Shown: positions 27,996-36,449 of the stretch, in pieces | Position numbering within the stretch: position 1 is the stretch's first letter | Layout of the letters: each line of letters opens with the position of its first letter | Source: CBDFLD01 sp965249005 | GTDB taxonomy: Bacteria; Acidobacteriota; UBA6911 | Length of the DNA stretch: 64,000 nucleotides | Direction of reading: 5' to 3' | Assembly (NCBI GenBank): GCA_965249005.1 | Contig: CBDFLD010000022.1 | Coordinates: 620,001-684,000 of the forward strand | The notes under the pieces: generated by a model | Databases searched by the model: none | What the model was told of the DNA's origin: nothing | The model's input: only the letters and a program-made list of their open reading frames with translations | Made by a program: the position numbers and the translations under genes

Positions 27996-30152
27996 ATGCG
28001 ATCCCCCCTAAGCTGGATTCTTGCTCTCTCTTTTTTCTTCATCGGCTGCCAGAGCCAGCCCGCCAACGAAGCGACGACCGTGCAAATTCATTTGAACGAT
28101 CGCCTCGGAGAAATCGACCCCAACATATATGGCCATTTCACCGAGCTCACCCTCACGAGCTTCGAGGGAGGAGTCCACGCAGAGATGCTCGTCAACCGCA
28201 AGTTCGCCGAGCCCGAGCAACTGGAGCGATTCCCTTATCCGCGGTCCGGCACCGGCCTTGCGTGGGAGGCGCTCTCGGTTGATACCGACATCATTCTCCA
28301 TCTCGACAAACAGATCTACTACAGCGCGCCCTTTTCACAGCGCTTGACCATCAGTGCCGAGGAAAGGGGTCCTGCGGGTATCAAGCAAAAGGGGTATCAC
28401 AAGAAGCGGGGCCCAGACCCGTTTCAGCTGAAGAGCGGCGAGCCTTACAGTGTCCGGATCGCGCTCAAACAGCAAAATCTGCAAGGACCGGTCACCGTGG
28501 CCCTGGGAAATTCACCGGACGATACGGTTGCGAGCCATTCCTTCAATGTCGTAGGAGAAGACTGGGCGGTTTACCAGAGTGTGCTCGTCCCCTCGGCGGA
28601 TGCTCCAGACGCGGCCTTCATGGTTTATATCGACTCACCGGGAACCGCGTGGGTCGACTCCGTCTCGTTGACTCGAACCAATCAAACGGTCGATGGCTTT
28701 CGAAAGGACGCCATCGACCTCACCAAGACGATCACCCCGACCTCGATCCGTTATCCCGGAGGATGTTTCGCGGACGATTATCACTGGCAGGATGGAATCG
28801 GTCCGGTAGATCAACGTCCCGCCGTCTACAACCGCGCCTGGAAGGAGCACACGACCAACGACGTGGGGATCGCCGAGTTCGTAACGATGTGCCGACTGCT
28901 CGGAGCCGAGCCATACATTTGCGTCAATTACGGCACGGGAACGCCCGAGGAGGCAGCCGCGTGGGTGGAGTACTGCAACGGCGGCCCGGATACAGCAGGC
29001 GGAAAACTGCGAGCCAAACACGGGTACGAAAAGCCTTTCAACGTACGCTACTGGAACGTCGGCAACGAGATCTACTTGCCGACCGAGTTCGGCGCCAGCA
29101 ACGGGCGCTTGTACGGTAGGGGTTTTCGGAGATTTGCCGAAGCGATGCGAGCCGTGGACCCTGAGCTTCACATCGTCGCGGTGGGAACGTTCGACCGGGC
29201 CACGTTCGTGGAACCATTCAAGGAAAAGAATCCCCTCGCGTGGCAGCTGGTTCGGTATCAGAAAGACTGGACGAGGAGACTTCTAGAGGAGGCGGGCGAG
29301 CAGGTTGATTCGATCTCGATTCACTACTACGAGCCGCAAGAGGTGAAACAGGCGACTTCCCTGCAGCAGGTAAATCAGATTTGCATGGCCGTGGCCGAGG
29401 ACCTGGGACGCAAGCTCGACGGGCTATACAAGGATATTTCTCGTTATGCTCCGCAGGGCAAGCACATTCCGATCGCGCTGGACGAATGGGCCAACTGGGT
29501 GCGGGGCGGACCGCAGCCGCCTCCCCCGGATTTCATCAGTGAAATGCCGAGCTCCCCCGAGCAGCTCAGTGCTTACGGAACCGTGGAAACACTGCGGAAG
29601 GCCCTTGCCCAAGCAACGATCATGAACTTGAAACAGCAGCGGCCGGCGGATTTCTCGGTCGGCAGCGTGACGCTGCTCTATCAGTTCCTCATGGGAGAAG
29701 TCGGGATCTCCCGGGAGAGTGCGATTCTGTCTCCCTGCGCGTTGATGATGGGGCTCTATTCCACCCACGACCGATGCGAGGCGCTAAAAACCAACGTGCA
29801 GGGCGGTACGTTCACCGTCGAACCCATCGGCAATAGATTCTCGGGCCTCGGAGATCTTCCATATCTCAGTGTCTCGGCGCGGGTACATCCAGACGAAAAG
29901 ACGGTGGATATCTTCGTGGTCAATCGAAATCTCGAGAGCGATGTTGCTTGCGAGCTGCAGTGGGCGGGAAAGAATGTCGAGCCCGAAGTTGAAGTCGCCA
30001 CCTTGAACGGCGCCAGCCTCCACGATTGGAATACCTATAAGGACCCCGACCGCGTCGGGATAGAGGAGAGCACGGTAGAATCGGGACCGAGCTCGCTGGA
30101 TTTCGAATTCGCCGCCCACTCCATTACCAGGCTGACGCTCAAAACCGAGTAG
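27996..30152 (+). CDS. GH51 alpha-L-arabinofuranosidase, lipoprotein
   Basis: A 718-residue enzyme with a lipobox Cys (LSFFFIGCQS) and AAGGAG before the ATG. The family is clear from EIDPNIYGHFTE near the N-terminus, TSIRYPGGCFADDYHWQDGI, YWNVGNEIY with the acid/base Glu at about residue 358, ISIHYYEP, and IALDEWANW with the nucleophile Glu at about 497. A carbohydrate-binding-like beta domain is inserted at about residues 80-230, as in many GH51 proteins. It should release arabinofuranose from arabinan or arabinoxylan at the outer membrane or in the periplasm. It pairs functionally with the GH127 gene at 36450. Confidence 0.93.
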   Translation: MRSPLSWILALSFFFIGCQSQPANEATTVQIHLNDRLGEIDPNIYGHFTELTLTSFEGGVHAEMLVNRKFAEPEQLERFPYPRSGTGLAWEALSVDTDIILHLDKQIYYSAPFSQRLTISAEERGPAGIKQKGYHKKRGPDPFQLKSGEPYSVRIALKQQNLQGPVTVALGNSPDDTVASHSFNVVGEDWAVYQSVLVPSADAPDAAFMVYIDSPGTAWVDSVSLTRTNQTVDGFRKDAIDLTKTITPTSIRYPGGCFADDYHWQDGIGPVDQRPAVYNRAWKEHTTNDVGIAEFVTMCRLLGAEPYICVNYGTGTPEEAAAWVEYCNGGPDTAGGKLRAKHGYEKPFNVRYWNVGNEIYLPTEFGASNGRLYGRGFRRFAEAMRAVDPELHIVAVGTFDRATFVEPFKEKNPLAWQLVRYQKDWTRRLLEEAGEQVDSISIHYYEPQEVKQATSLQQVNQICMAVAEDLGRKLDGLYKDISRYAPQGKHIPIALDEWANWVRGGPQPPPPDFISEMPSSPEQLSAYGTVETLRKALAQATIMNLKQQRPADFSVGSVTLLYQFLMGEVGISRESAILSPCALMMGLYSTHDRCEALKTNVQGGTFTVEPIGNRFSGLGDLPYLSVSARVHPDEKTVDIFVVNRNLESDVACELQWAGKNVEPEVEVATLNGASLHDWNTYKDPDRVGIEESTVESGPSSLDFEFAAHSITRLTLKTE

Positions 30153-30188
30153 GGAGCGCTCCAGATTCTCCGGGGGACTGATCGGTTT

Positions 30189-30674
30189 CTACTGAGAGTC
30201 GGCAGGTTGGCTCGGGATTCCCGCGACCCAGTTGAACTGCCGTCTAGTGGTGTAGCCCAACTTTTTCAAGGTCTGCGCTATTATCGTTTCGGTGCGTTTG
30301 AGCGAATGCCGCCTGGTTCGCTCGATGCGATGCGGGTAAAGGTGGCGGTCGGGGCGACGGTGCCATTGAATCAGAGACTTGACACCGTTGGCGTGCGGGT
30401 ATCGGCCGGTCAGTAGCGCCGCCCGGCTTGCGCTGCAACTCGGCGTGACGGTATAGGCACGCTCGAAGCGGGTCCCTTGCTCCGCGATGCGGTCGATGTT
30501 CGGAGTCCGTATGACCAGATTCCCATAGCATCCCAGCTCCGTGCCCATGTCATCGACGTAGATAAGGACGATATTCGGGCGCCTGGAGGTGGAATTGGGT
30601 TGGGAGTGACAGCCCATCCCGAACATTAAGGTCGCCAGCGCGATCATGGAAACAGTCGAGCGCATTGCGTTCAT
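30189..30674 (-). pseudogene. Truncated sulfatase remnant (N-terminal third)
   Basis: It encodes a lipoprotein signal (TLMFGMGCHSQ), the metal motif RPNIVLIYVDDMGTELGCYG and the catalytic segment PSCSASRAALLTGRYPHANG. It continues similar to the sulfatase at 34787-36313 as far as KKLGYTT. Then it changes abruptly to an unrelated tail, RRQFNWVAGIPSQPADSQ, and stops, where the intact paralogue goes on with GIFGKWHVSL. The catalytic motif is CSASR with Ala in place of the usual Pro. About 350 residues are missing, including the second metal site, so it cannot be active. It is likely the scar of a duplication and deletion next to GH51. Confidence 0.8.
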
Positions 30675-30734
30675 GCTAGCAGAAGTCTTGTCCAAAGGGG
30701 CGGAGAGCAGATGGCGGTTAGCGGTCCGCGTCTC

Positions 30735-30763
30735 TTGACATATTGTGGTCCGGCTTCAATAAT
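30735..30763 (+). promoter_or_regulatory. Near-consensus sigma-70 promoter for cofG
   Basis: TTGACA at 30735-30740, a 17-base spacer, AATAAT at 30758-30763: eleven of twelve consensus bases at ideal spacing. It is about 30 bases before ATG 30793, giving a short leader. Confidence 0.7.
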
Positions 30764-30792
30764 TTCCAACACAACCTGAGGGAAACGATCGG

Positions 30793-31953
30793 ATGAGCTC
30801 TTCACTGTCCACGATTCTCGAAAAGGCTCTAACCGGGACAGACCTGCCGGTCGAGGAGTGCTATCGGCTCATCCGCTGTGAAGACCAGGAACTCGACGCG
30901 CTGTTCGCTGCTGCGAGCGTACTTCGGGATCGTTCCAAGGGGAGGATCGTGACATACTCCCGCAAGGTCTTCTTACCCATCACCAACCTCTGCCGTGATC
31001 GGTGCTCCTACTGCACGTTCCGCAAAGACCCGAACGACCCGGACGCCTGGACCATGACCCCCGACGAGATCAACCATTGGCTCGAGAGGGGCCGGGTGCA
31101 GGGCTGCAAAGAAGCACTCATGTGTCTGGGCGACCGACCCGAAACGGCAAACCCAGCGTACCGGGCACTGCTGTCCGGTCTCGGACACGACACAACGGCT
31201 GATTATGTTCACTCGGCCTGTGAGATGGCTCTTTCCCATGGTCTCCTGCCTCATACCAATGCCGGCGTGCTTCGCTTCGAGGAGATGAAGCAACTCAAGC
31301 GGGTCAACGCGAGTCTTGGGCTCATGCTGGAAAGCATCAGCCCCAGGCTTCAGGAAAAGGGCATGCCGCACTTCTCCGCGCCGGACAAGGATCCGGCCTT
31401 GCGGATCCGGATGCTGTGCGAAGCGGGAAAACTGGAGATTCCCTTCACTACCGGAATTCTGATCGGCATTGGCGAGACGCCCGAGGAGAGAGTCGACAGC
31501 TTGATCGCAATACGCGACGTCCACCGAGCGTTCGGGCACATTCAGGAGGTCATCGTCCAGAACTTTCGAGCCAAACCCGATACGCGCATGCAGCACGCCC
31601 CCGAGCCCAATGCGATGCAAGTGGCTCGGACCGTTGCAACCGCTCGACTGATCCTTGGCGGCGAGATGAACGTGCAAGCTCCACCCAACCTCAATCCGGC
31701 CGATCATGCCGCGCTGCTTCGAGCTGGAATCAACGATTGGGGAGGGATCTCACCCGTAACCGAGGACTATGTAAATCCCGAAGCGGCCTGGCCGCACATC
31801 GACGCGTTGGCTCGACTCTGCCGAGACGAGGGCTTCGAGCTTCGAGAACGCCTGGCGATTTACCCGGAGTTTATCGATCGGCCGGAGTTTTTGGTCCCGG
31901 CCCTTCGGAGCCGAACCGAGGAGCTTCAAGCCCAAGTTCTGCGAGGGACTTGA
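30793..31953 (+). CDS. cofG: 7,8-didemethyl-8-hydroxy-5-deazariboflavin synthase subunit CofG
   Basis: A 386-residue radical SAM enzyme. With CofH it makes FO, the redox part of coenzyme F420. The iron-sulfur motif is CRDRCSYC (Cys67, Cys71, Cys74). Other family motifs are KVFLPITNLC, CLGDRPE, LLPHTNAGVL, LMLESIS, PFTTGILIGIGET, VQNFRAKPDT and GGISPVTEDYVNPEAAWP. The length is typical of stand-alone CofG; in actinobacteria the two subunits are fused as FbiC. cofH follows 67 bases later. No other F420 genes (cofC, cofD, cofE) are in the window. Confidence 0.95.
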   Translation: MSSSLSTILEKALTGTDLPVEECYRLIRCEDQELDALFAAASVLRDRSKGRIVTYSRKVFLPITNLCRDRCSYCTFRKDPNDPDAWTMTPDEINHWLERGRVQGCKEALMCLGDRPETANPAYRALLSGLGHDTTADYVHSACEMALSHGLLPHTNAGVLRFEEMKQLKRVNASLGLMLESISPRLQEKGMPHFSAPDKDPALRIRMLCEAGKLEIPFTTGILIGIGETPEERVDSLIAIRDVHRAFGHIQEVIVQNFRAKPDTRMQHAPEPNAMQVARTVATARLILGGEMNVQAPPNLNPADHAALLRAGINDWGGISPVTEDYVNPEAAWPHIDALARLCRDEGFELRERLAIYPEFIDRPEFLVPALRSRTEELQAQVLRGT

Positions 31954-31977
31954 AGGCCCGGAACCGGCCACGGCACG

Positions 31978-32011
31978 GAGAACTGGCGAGAGCTAGCGAG
32001 AACTGGCGAGA
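31978..32011 (+). repeat. Short direct repeat before cofH
   Basis: GAGAACTGGCGAGA occurs at 31978-31991 and again at 31998-32011, 20 bases apart, just before the cofH start. It may affect initiation or be a slippage product. Confidence 0.6.
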
Positions 32012-32020
32012 TACTCAGAC

Positions 32021-33328
32021 ATGAACGACGACCTGAAGCGCGTGCTCGACAGTGCAGATAAAGGGGTCCGGGCCATTCTGCAGCGGGCTCTCGATGGCCA
32101 TGAAATCTCCTGGGAGGAAGGGCTGCGGCTGTGCGACACCCGTGGCGTCGAGCTCCACGTACTTTGTCTTACGGCCGACGAAATGCGCCGGCGCCAGGTC
32201 GGCGAAATCGTCACCTACGTGGTCAACCGCAATATCAACTTCACGAACGTCTGCATCAAGCACTGCGGCTTTTGCGCCTTCAGCCGCGACCATCGAGCGG
32301 AAGAAGGGTATCTGCTCCCATTCGAGGAGATCGTGCGCCGGGCGAAGGAGGCTCAGGAAATGGGCGCCACGGAGGTCTGCCTCCAGGCGGGCCTTCCCCC
32401 GAAGATGGACGGCCGGCTGTATATCGACCTCACCCGGGCTGTCAAGGAAGCGGTGCCCGAGCTACACATTCACGCGTTTTCTCCGGAGGAAGTCCTTTAT
32501 GGTGCCACCCGTGCCGGAATCTCGGTCGTGCAGTATCTTCAAGAGTTGAAGGCGGCTGGCCTGGGGACGCTGCCAGGCACTTCCGCAGAAATCCTCGACC
32601 AGGACATACGTGATCTCATCTCGCCCGGCCGAATAACAACCCGGCAGTGGGTCGAAGTCATCACGGCAGCACACAGTCTCCAGATCCCCACGACCTCTAC
32701 CATCATGTATGGTCACGTGGAGACTCCCGCGCACTGGGTCCGGCACATGAATCTACTGCGCGACATTCAGTGGGAAACGGGTGGCTTCACGGAATTCGTG
32801 CCGCTTTCTCTGATTCACCAGGAGGCGCCCATGGTCCGTCACAAACTCGTCAGCGGTGTGCGGCTCGGTGCGTCGGGTGCGGAAGTGATCAAGATGCATG
32901 CCATTGCCCGGATCATGCTCGGTCCCAGCTTCAGGAATATCCAATCGTCGTGGGTCAAGGAGGGACCGAAACTGGCGCAGTACTTGCTCACCACAGGGGC
33001 AAACGACCTGGGGGGCACGTTGATCAACGAGAGCATTTCGACCTCCGCCGGCGCAGCGCACGGGCAGCTCATTCCACCCGCGGAACTGCGCCGGATGATT
33101 CGAGACCTGGAACGGACTCCCGCAGAGCGGTCCACGACCTATGCGATACGCCGGGTATACGGCGCCGAAGATGAGGAACTGAGCCCAATCGATCTGATCG
33201 AAAACCCGGACGAACGATTCGGTTCTTACGACCGGCTCACGGCCTCCCCCCAATTCCGCTACGTCCACCCGTTTCACCGCCGCGATTCGAAAACTGCGAC
33301 CGCATCTGCTCGGTCCCGCTTGCGTTGA
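32021..33328 (+). CDS. cofH: 5-amino-6-(D-ribitylamino)uracil--L-tyrosine 4-hydroxyphenyl transferase CofH
   Basis: A 435-residue radical SAM protein, the second FO synthase subunit, which joins tyrosine to the ribitylaminouracil. The cluster motif is CIKHCGFC (Cys78, Cys82, Cys85) after VVNRNINFTN. Further family motifs: EVCLQAGLPPKMDG, IHAFSPEEV, GLGTLPGTSAEIL, TTSTIMYGHVETP, EFVPLSLIHQEAP and NDLGGTLINESISTSAGAAHG. Known: MqnE and MqnC are related, but the GHVETP and STSAGA segments and the cofG neighbour favour CofH. The C-terminal 40 residues extend past the barrel. The ribosome site is weak (GGCGAGA) and may depend on translation of cofG. Confidence 0.94.
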   Translation: MNDDLKRVLDSADKGVRAILQRALDGHEISWEEGLRLCDTRGVELHVLCLTADEMRRRQVGEIVTYVVNRNINFTNVCIKHCGFCAFSRDHRAEEGYLLPFEEIVRRAKEAQEMGATEVCLQAGLPPKMDGRLYIDLTRAVKEAVPELHIHAFSPEEVLYGATRAGISVVQYLQELKAAGLGTLPGTSAEILDQDIRDLISPGRITTRQWVEVITAAHSLQIPTTSTIMYGHVETPAHWVRHMNLLRDIQWETGGFTEFVPLSLIHQEAPMVRHKLVSGVRLGASGAEVIKMHAIARIMLGPSFRNIQSSWVKEGPKLAQYLLTTGANDLGGTLINESISTSAGAAHGQLIPPAELRRMIRDLERTPAERSTTYAIRRVYGAEDEELSPIDLIENPDERFGSYDRLTASPQFRYVHPFHRRDSKTATASARSRLR

Positions 33329-33405
33329 TGTTCAGGTTCCGTTGAGCGTTGAATCGACGCTTCGGCAAAGTTCGAATCATTTGTTGCGGATCGTAGGAGC
33401 CAAGC

Positions 33406-34647
33406 ATGCCGGACAGAGAGCGAGAGGCCTTTTATCAGAACGCGCGGCCCGATGCCGTCGGACCGCTCGAAGGGATCCGCGTTTTGGACATCACCACCAC
33501 GTGGGCCGGCCCCCGTTGCGCGGCAGTCCTGGCCGATTACGGCGCGGAGGTGATCAAGGTCGAGCTGCCGGGGTCGGGGGACGTGGCCCGGCGGCTGCCT
33601 CCCTTTCTCCCTGGATTCGACCCGCCTGATTCCTTCCTGAACGCAACGGTAAACAAGAACAAGAAGTCGATCTGCCTCGATCTGAGAAAGCCGGAAGGTC
33701 GCGATACCTTGCACAGGCTGTCCGCCGACTGCGACATCGTGGTCGAGAACTTCAAGAAGGGCACCATGACCGGCTGGGGATGCGGGTACAGCGACATCGA
33801 GGCTTGCAACCCCGATGTGATTTACGTCTCTATCACTGGTTTCGGTCAATACGGGCCCTATTCCAACCGCGCGGGCTATGATCCGTCGGGCCAGGCCATC
33901 TCCGGCTACATGGAGATCAATGCGCCCCCGGACGGAGAGATGCCACTGAAAGCCCCGGTTTTCCTCGCCGACGAGCTGGCGGGAATTCACGGAGCGATGG
34001 CAGCCATGGCGGCTCTTCGTTACCGGGAGCATACCGGCGCCGGGCAACACATCGATGTCTCGCTTCTCGATGTGATGATGGACTCAGGTACGGGGCTTCA
34101 CACACTCGCCGCCAACGGCATTCCCACTCCGCGGATGGGAAACACCTATGCCTTCGTCGCACCGGGGAACACATACCGTTGTGATGATGGCTGGGTGTTT
34201 GCGGGCGCGCTCCTGGATGCCCACTGGAAGCGGATTGCGGCTCTCATCGGAAAGCCCGAGCTCGGGGAACATCCCGATTACTCGACGATTCCCGAGCGAC
34301 TCAAACGTCGCCAAGAGGTCGATCAGATTCTGGCGGATTGGTGCGCCGAGCGCTCGCGAGACACAGTCGTCGAGCAGTTCTCAGAATCGGGACTTCTGGC
34401 AGGGCCGATTCTGTCTCCCGCGGAGGCGGTCGAGGACCCTCACGTTCTGGCGCGCGAAGCAATTCAAGAAGTACCCGGGCCTCAGGGAAGTTTTCGGCTG
34501 TCCGCACCCGCCGCAAAGTTTTCCAAGACTCCTGTCCGGATCCGTCGTGCGGCGCCAACCCTTGGAGCCGATACAAGGAAAGTGCTCGCAGAAGCCGGGC
34601 TGAGTACCGGCGAAATCGAAGAGCTAGCGAGAAAGAGAATTATTTAG
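33406..34647 (+). CDS. CaiB/BaiF-family (class III) CoA-transferase
   Basis: A 413-residue enzyme. Landmarks: GPLEGIRVLDITTTWAGPRC, LADYGAEVIKVELPGSGD, NKNKKSICLDL, DIVVENFKKGTM, SITGFGQYGPY, then PLKAPVFLADELAGIHGAMA containing the probable catalytic Asp at about residue 189, and GAGQHIDVSLLDVMM. It transfers CoA between organic acids, with the substrate unknown. It lies 77 bases behind cofH on the same strand, which suggests co-transcription. A link to F420-dependent degradation of a carboxylic acid is speculation from position. Confidence 0.93.
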   Translation: MPDREREAFYQNARPDAVGPLEGIRVLDITTTWAGPRCAAVLADYGAEVIKVELPGSGDVARRLPPFLPGFDPPDSFLNATVNKNKKSICLDLRKPEGRDTLHRLSADCDIVVENFKKGTMTGWGCGYSDIEACNPDVIYVSITGFGQYGPYSNRAGYDPSGQAISGYMEINAPPDGEMPLKAPVFLADELAGIHGAMAAMAALRYREHTGAGQHIDVSLLDVMMDSGTGLHTLAANGIPTPRMGNTYAFVAPGNTYRCDDGWVFAGALLDAHWKRIAALIGKPELGEHPDYSTIPERLKRRQEVDQILADWCAERSRDTVVEQFSESGLLAGPILSPAEAVEDPHVLAREAIQEVPGPQGSFRLSAPAAKFSKTPVRIRRAAPTLGADTRKVLAEAGLSTGEIEELARKRII

Positions 34648-34660
34648 CTTTTAGCTTTTG

Positions 34661-34778
34661 GCTTTCAGCGATCAGCTCTCATGGCCGCACCCTTTCATCG
34701 CTTTACGGAGTTCATCGAAAGGGAAGTCAGAATACTGTTCGATTGAAACAAAGCTGAAGGCTGCTGATCGCTGAAAGC
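34661..34778. repeat. Perfect 16-bp inverted repeat between convergent genes
   Basis: GCTTTCAGCGATCAGC at 34661-34676 is repeated inverted at 34763-34778, with imperfect extension outward (AGCT blocks). It encloses 86 non-coding bases and fills the junction between the CoA-transferase and a leftward sulfatase. It could be a small non-autonomous element and could also end transcription from both sides. Confidence 0.7.
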
Positions 34779-34786
34779 TGATAGCT

Positions 34787-36313
34787 CTATGGTACTCCGG
34801 CTATCCAGCCGTAGAGGCGCTTCAGGGTATCGAAGCTCCTCTCCAGCCGCGAGATTTCCGTCTCCGGACGCGTATTCGGAGCCGGATCCTCAGGGCGGTT
34901 GAACCACCCACCCGGATAGGTTTCTTCCCAGGTCACGGTTGCCAGATCGGCAGCCGGATCGTCGGCCGTTCGTTGCATCCATTGTTGCAGTCGACCGCGC
35001 ATCTGCACCAGCTTCCCGGCGAATCGAGGCTCCGCCGCCAGGTTCAGCCCCTCGAGAGGATCGTTCTCGAGATCATAGAGCTCCTCTTCCACTCTCGGGG
35101 GCGAAGGGAGCGGATGTTTGAGCAAGCGCAAGCCGAGCTTTTCCACTCCGGTGAAAAACGGTGCCCGCGGATCAAAGTTGCGAATGTACTTCCAGTGTCC
35201 GACCCTCACCGAGCGCATCGGGTTGAAGAAGACATGGCAGTTCAGTTCGGAAAAAACCGCGTCCGGACCCTCGGCGGCACCGGTCAGGTCTGGCCACAGG
35301 CTTGTCCCCTCCAGACGATCGGGAATTGTTTCCCCCAGAACATCGAGCAGCGTGGGATAGATGTCGACGGTCGAAGCGAACGCATCCGTGACCTTGCTCT
35401 CTGTCAACACGGAGGGAAAGCGAATGATCAGGGGGATCCGAATCCCCCACTCGTAGAGAGTTGCCTTGGCACGGGCATAGGGAGGACCGTTGTCGCTTGC
35501 AAAAACAACGATGGTATTGTCGGCGACGCCTGCTCGGTCCAGAGCGTCGAGAATCCGTCCTACCTCCCGGTCCTGGTTGCTGATCGCACTGTAGTAATCG
35601 GCCAAGTCCCGACGCAGCTCCGCAATACCGTCGTTTTCACTGTCGTCGTTGCCGGGGTTGTCTCCGAGGCCATCAAAATAAGGAGGCAAGGGCAACTCTT
35701 GCGGATCGTAAGGAAAATCGGGACTCGACCAGAAGGGCTCGTGCGTGTGAACCAGGGTGTGGTAGTAAAAGAAGGGCTGGTCCTTGTCGGCAGCGCGGGC
35801 GGCAATAAACTCTTCCGGGTCCGCAAAAACTTCGTCGAATCCCCAATCTGTGACCGGGTCGAGGGAAACATGCCACTTGCCGAAAATTCCTGTGGCATAC
35901 CCGAGCGCCTTCAGGGTCTGAGGGATGATGGTCTCGGAGTGCTTCAGGGCGTGCTGCTTTGTTCGCTCGATCCGGAACGGGTAGTTGGGTCCTTCGTGGT
36001 GGCGGTGCCACTGAATGAGAGAGAGGACCCCGTTCGTGTGCGGATAGCGACCGGTCAAGAGAGCCGCCCGGCTAGGGCTGCAGCTCGGTGTTGCCGTGTA
36101 TGCGCGCGTGAAACGAATGCCTTCGCTTGCGATGCGGTCGATGTTTGGAGTGCGGGCTACAGGGTCTCCGTAGCAGCCCAGCTCAGACCCCATGTCATCG
36201 ACATAAATCAGAACGATGTTGGGTCTCACCGGAGCCTCAGGCGCACCAGCACATCCAGCTGCCGCCGCCAACAAGAACCAAGCAACAAGGGTCTTTGTTT
36301 GCCGAAGTCCCAT
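34787..36313 (-). CDS. Sulfatase lipoprotein (heparan N-sulfatase/sulfamidase-like type)
   Basis: A 508-residue sulfatase. ATG 36313 starts a lipoprotein signal (VAWFLLAAAAGCAG) and follows GAGGGAAG; the frame back to 36646 overlaps the divergent GH127 gene and is spurious. Metal motif RPNIVLIYVDDMGSELGCYG, catalytic CSPSR with Cys at about residue 78, GIFGKWHVS, ASDNGPPYARAKATLYEWGI and the end motif LYDLENDPLEG. The motif set resembles the N-sulfoglucosamine sulfohydrolase-like branch, but specificity is uncertain. The truncated gene at 30189-30674 is its closest relative in the window. Confidence 0.9.
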   Translation of the reverse strand: MGLRQTKTLVAWFLLAAAAGCAGAPEAPVRPNIVLIYVDDMGSELGCYGDPVARTPNIDRIASEGIRFTRAYTATPSCSPSRAALLTGRYPHTNGVLSLIQWHRHHEGPNYPFRIERTKQHALKHSETIIPQTLKALGYATGIFGKWHVSLDPVTDWGFDEVFADPEEFIAARAADKDQPFFYYHTLVHTHEPFWSSPDFPYDPQELPLPPYFDGLGDNPGNDDSENDGIAELRRDLADYYSAISNQDREVGRILDALDRAGVADNTIVVFASDNGPPYARAKATLYEWGIRIPLIIRFPSVLTESKVTDAFASTVDIYPTLLDVLGETIPDRLEGTSLWPDLTGAAEGPDAVFSELNCHVFFNPMRSVRVGHWKYIRNFDPRAPFFTGVEKLGLRLLKHPLPSPPRVEEELYDLENDPLEGLNLAAEPRFAGKLVQMRGRLQQWMQRTADDPAADLATVTWEETYPGGWFNRPEDPAPNTRPETEISRLERSFDTLKRLYGWIAGVP

Positions 36314-36449
36314 CTTCCCTCGAGTCGTCGTTTCTGGGGTCAAACGCGACCCAGGGATACAGATTCTCGATTGCGTTGTCAACCCGGGTAGAGTATAGAG
36401 ATCATCCATCGTATCCGGGTGAATCCAGGAACCGATTTCCGGGAGCGCC

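Noticed and set aside
34661..34778. Small structured RNA gene
   Set aside because: The inverted repeat has an 86-base unstructured-looking centre and no known RNA motif; kept only as a repeat.
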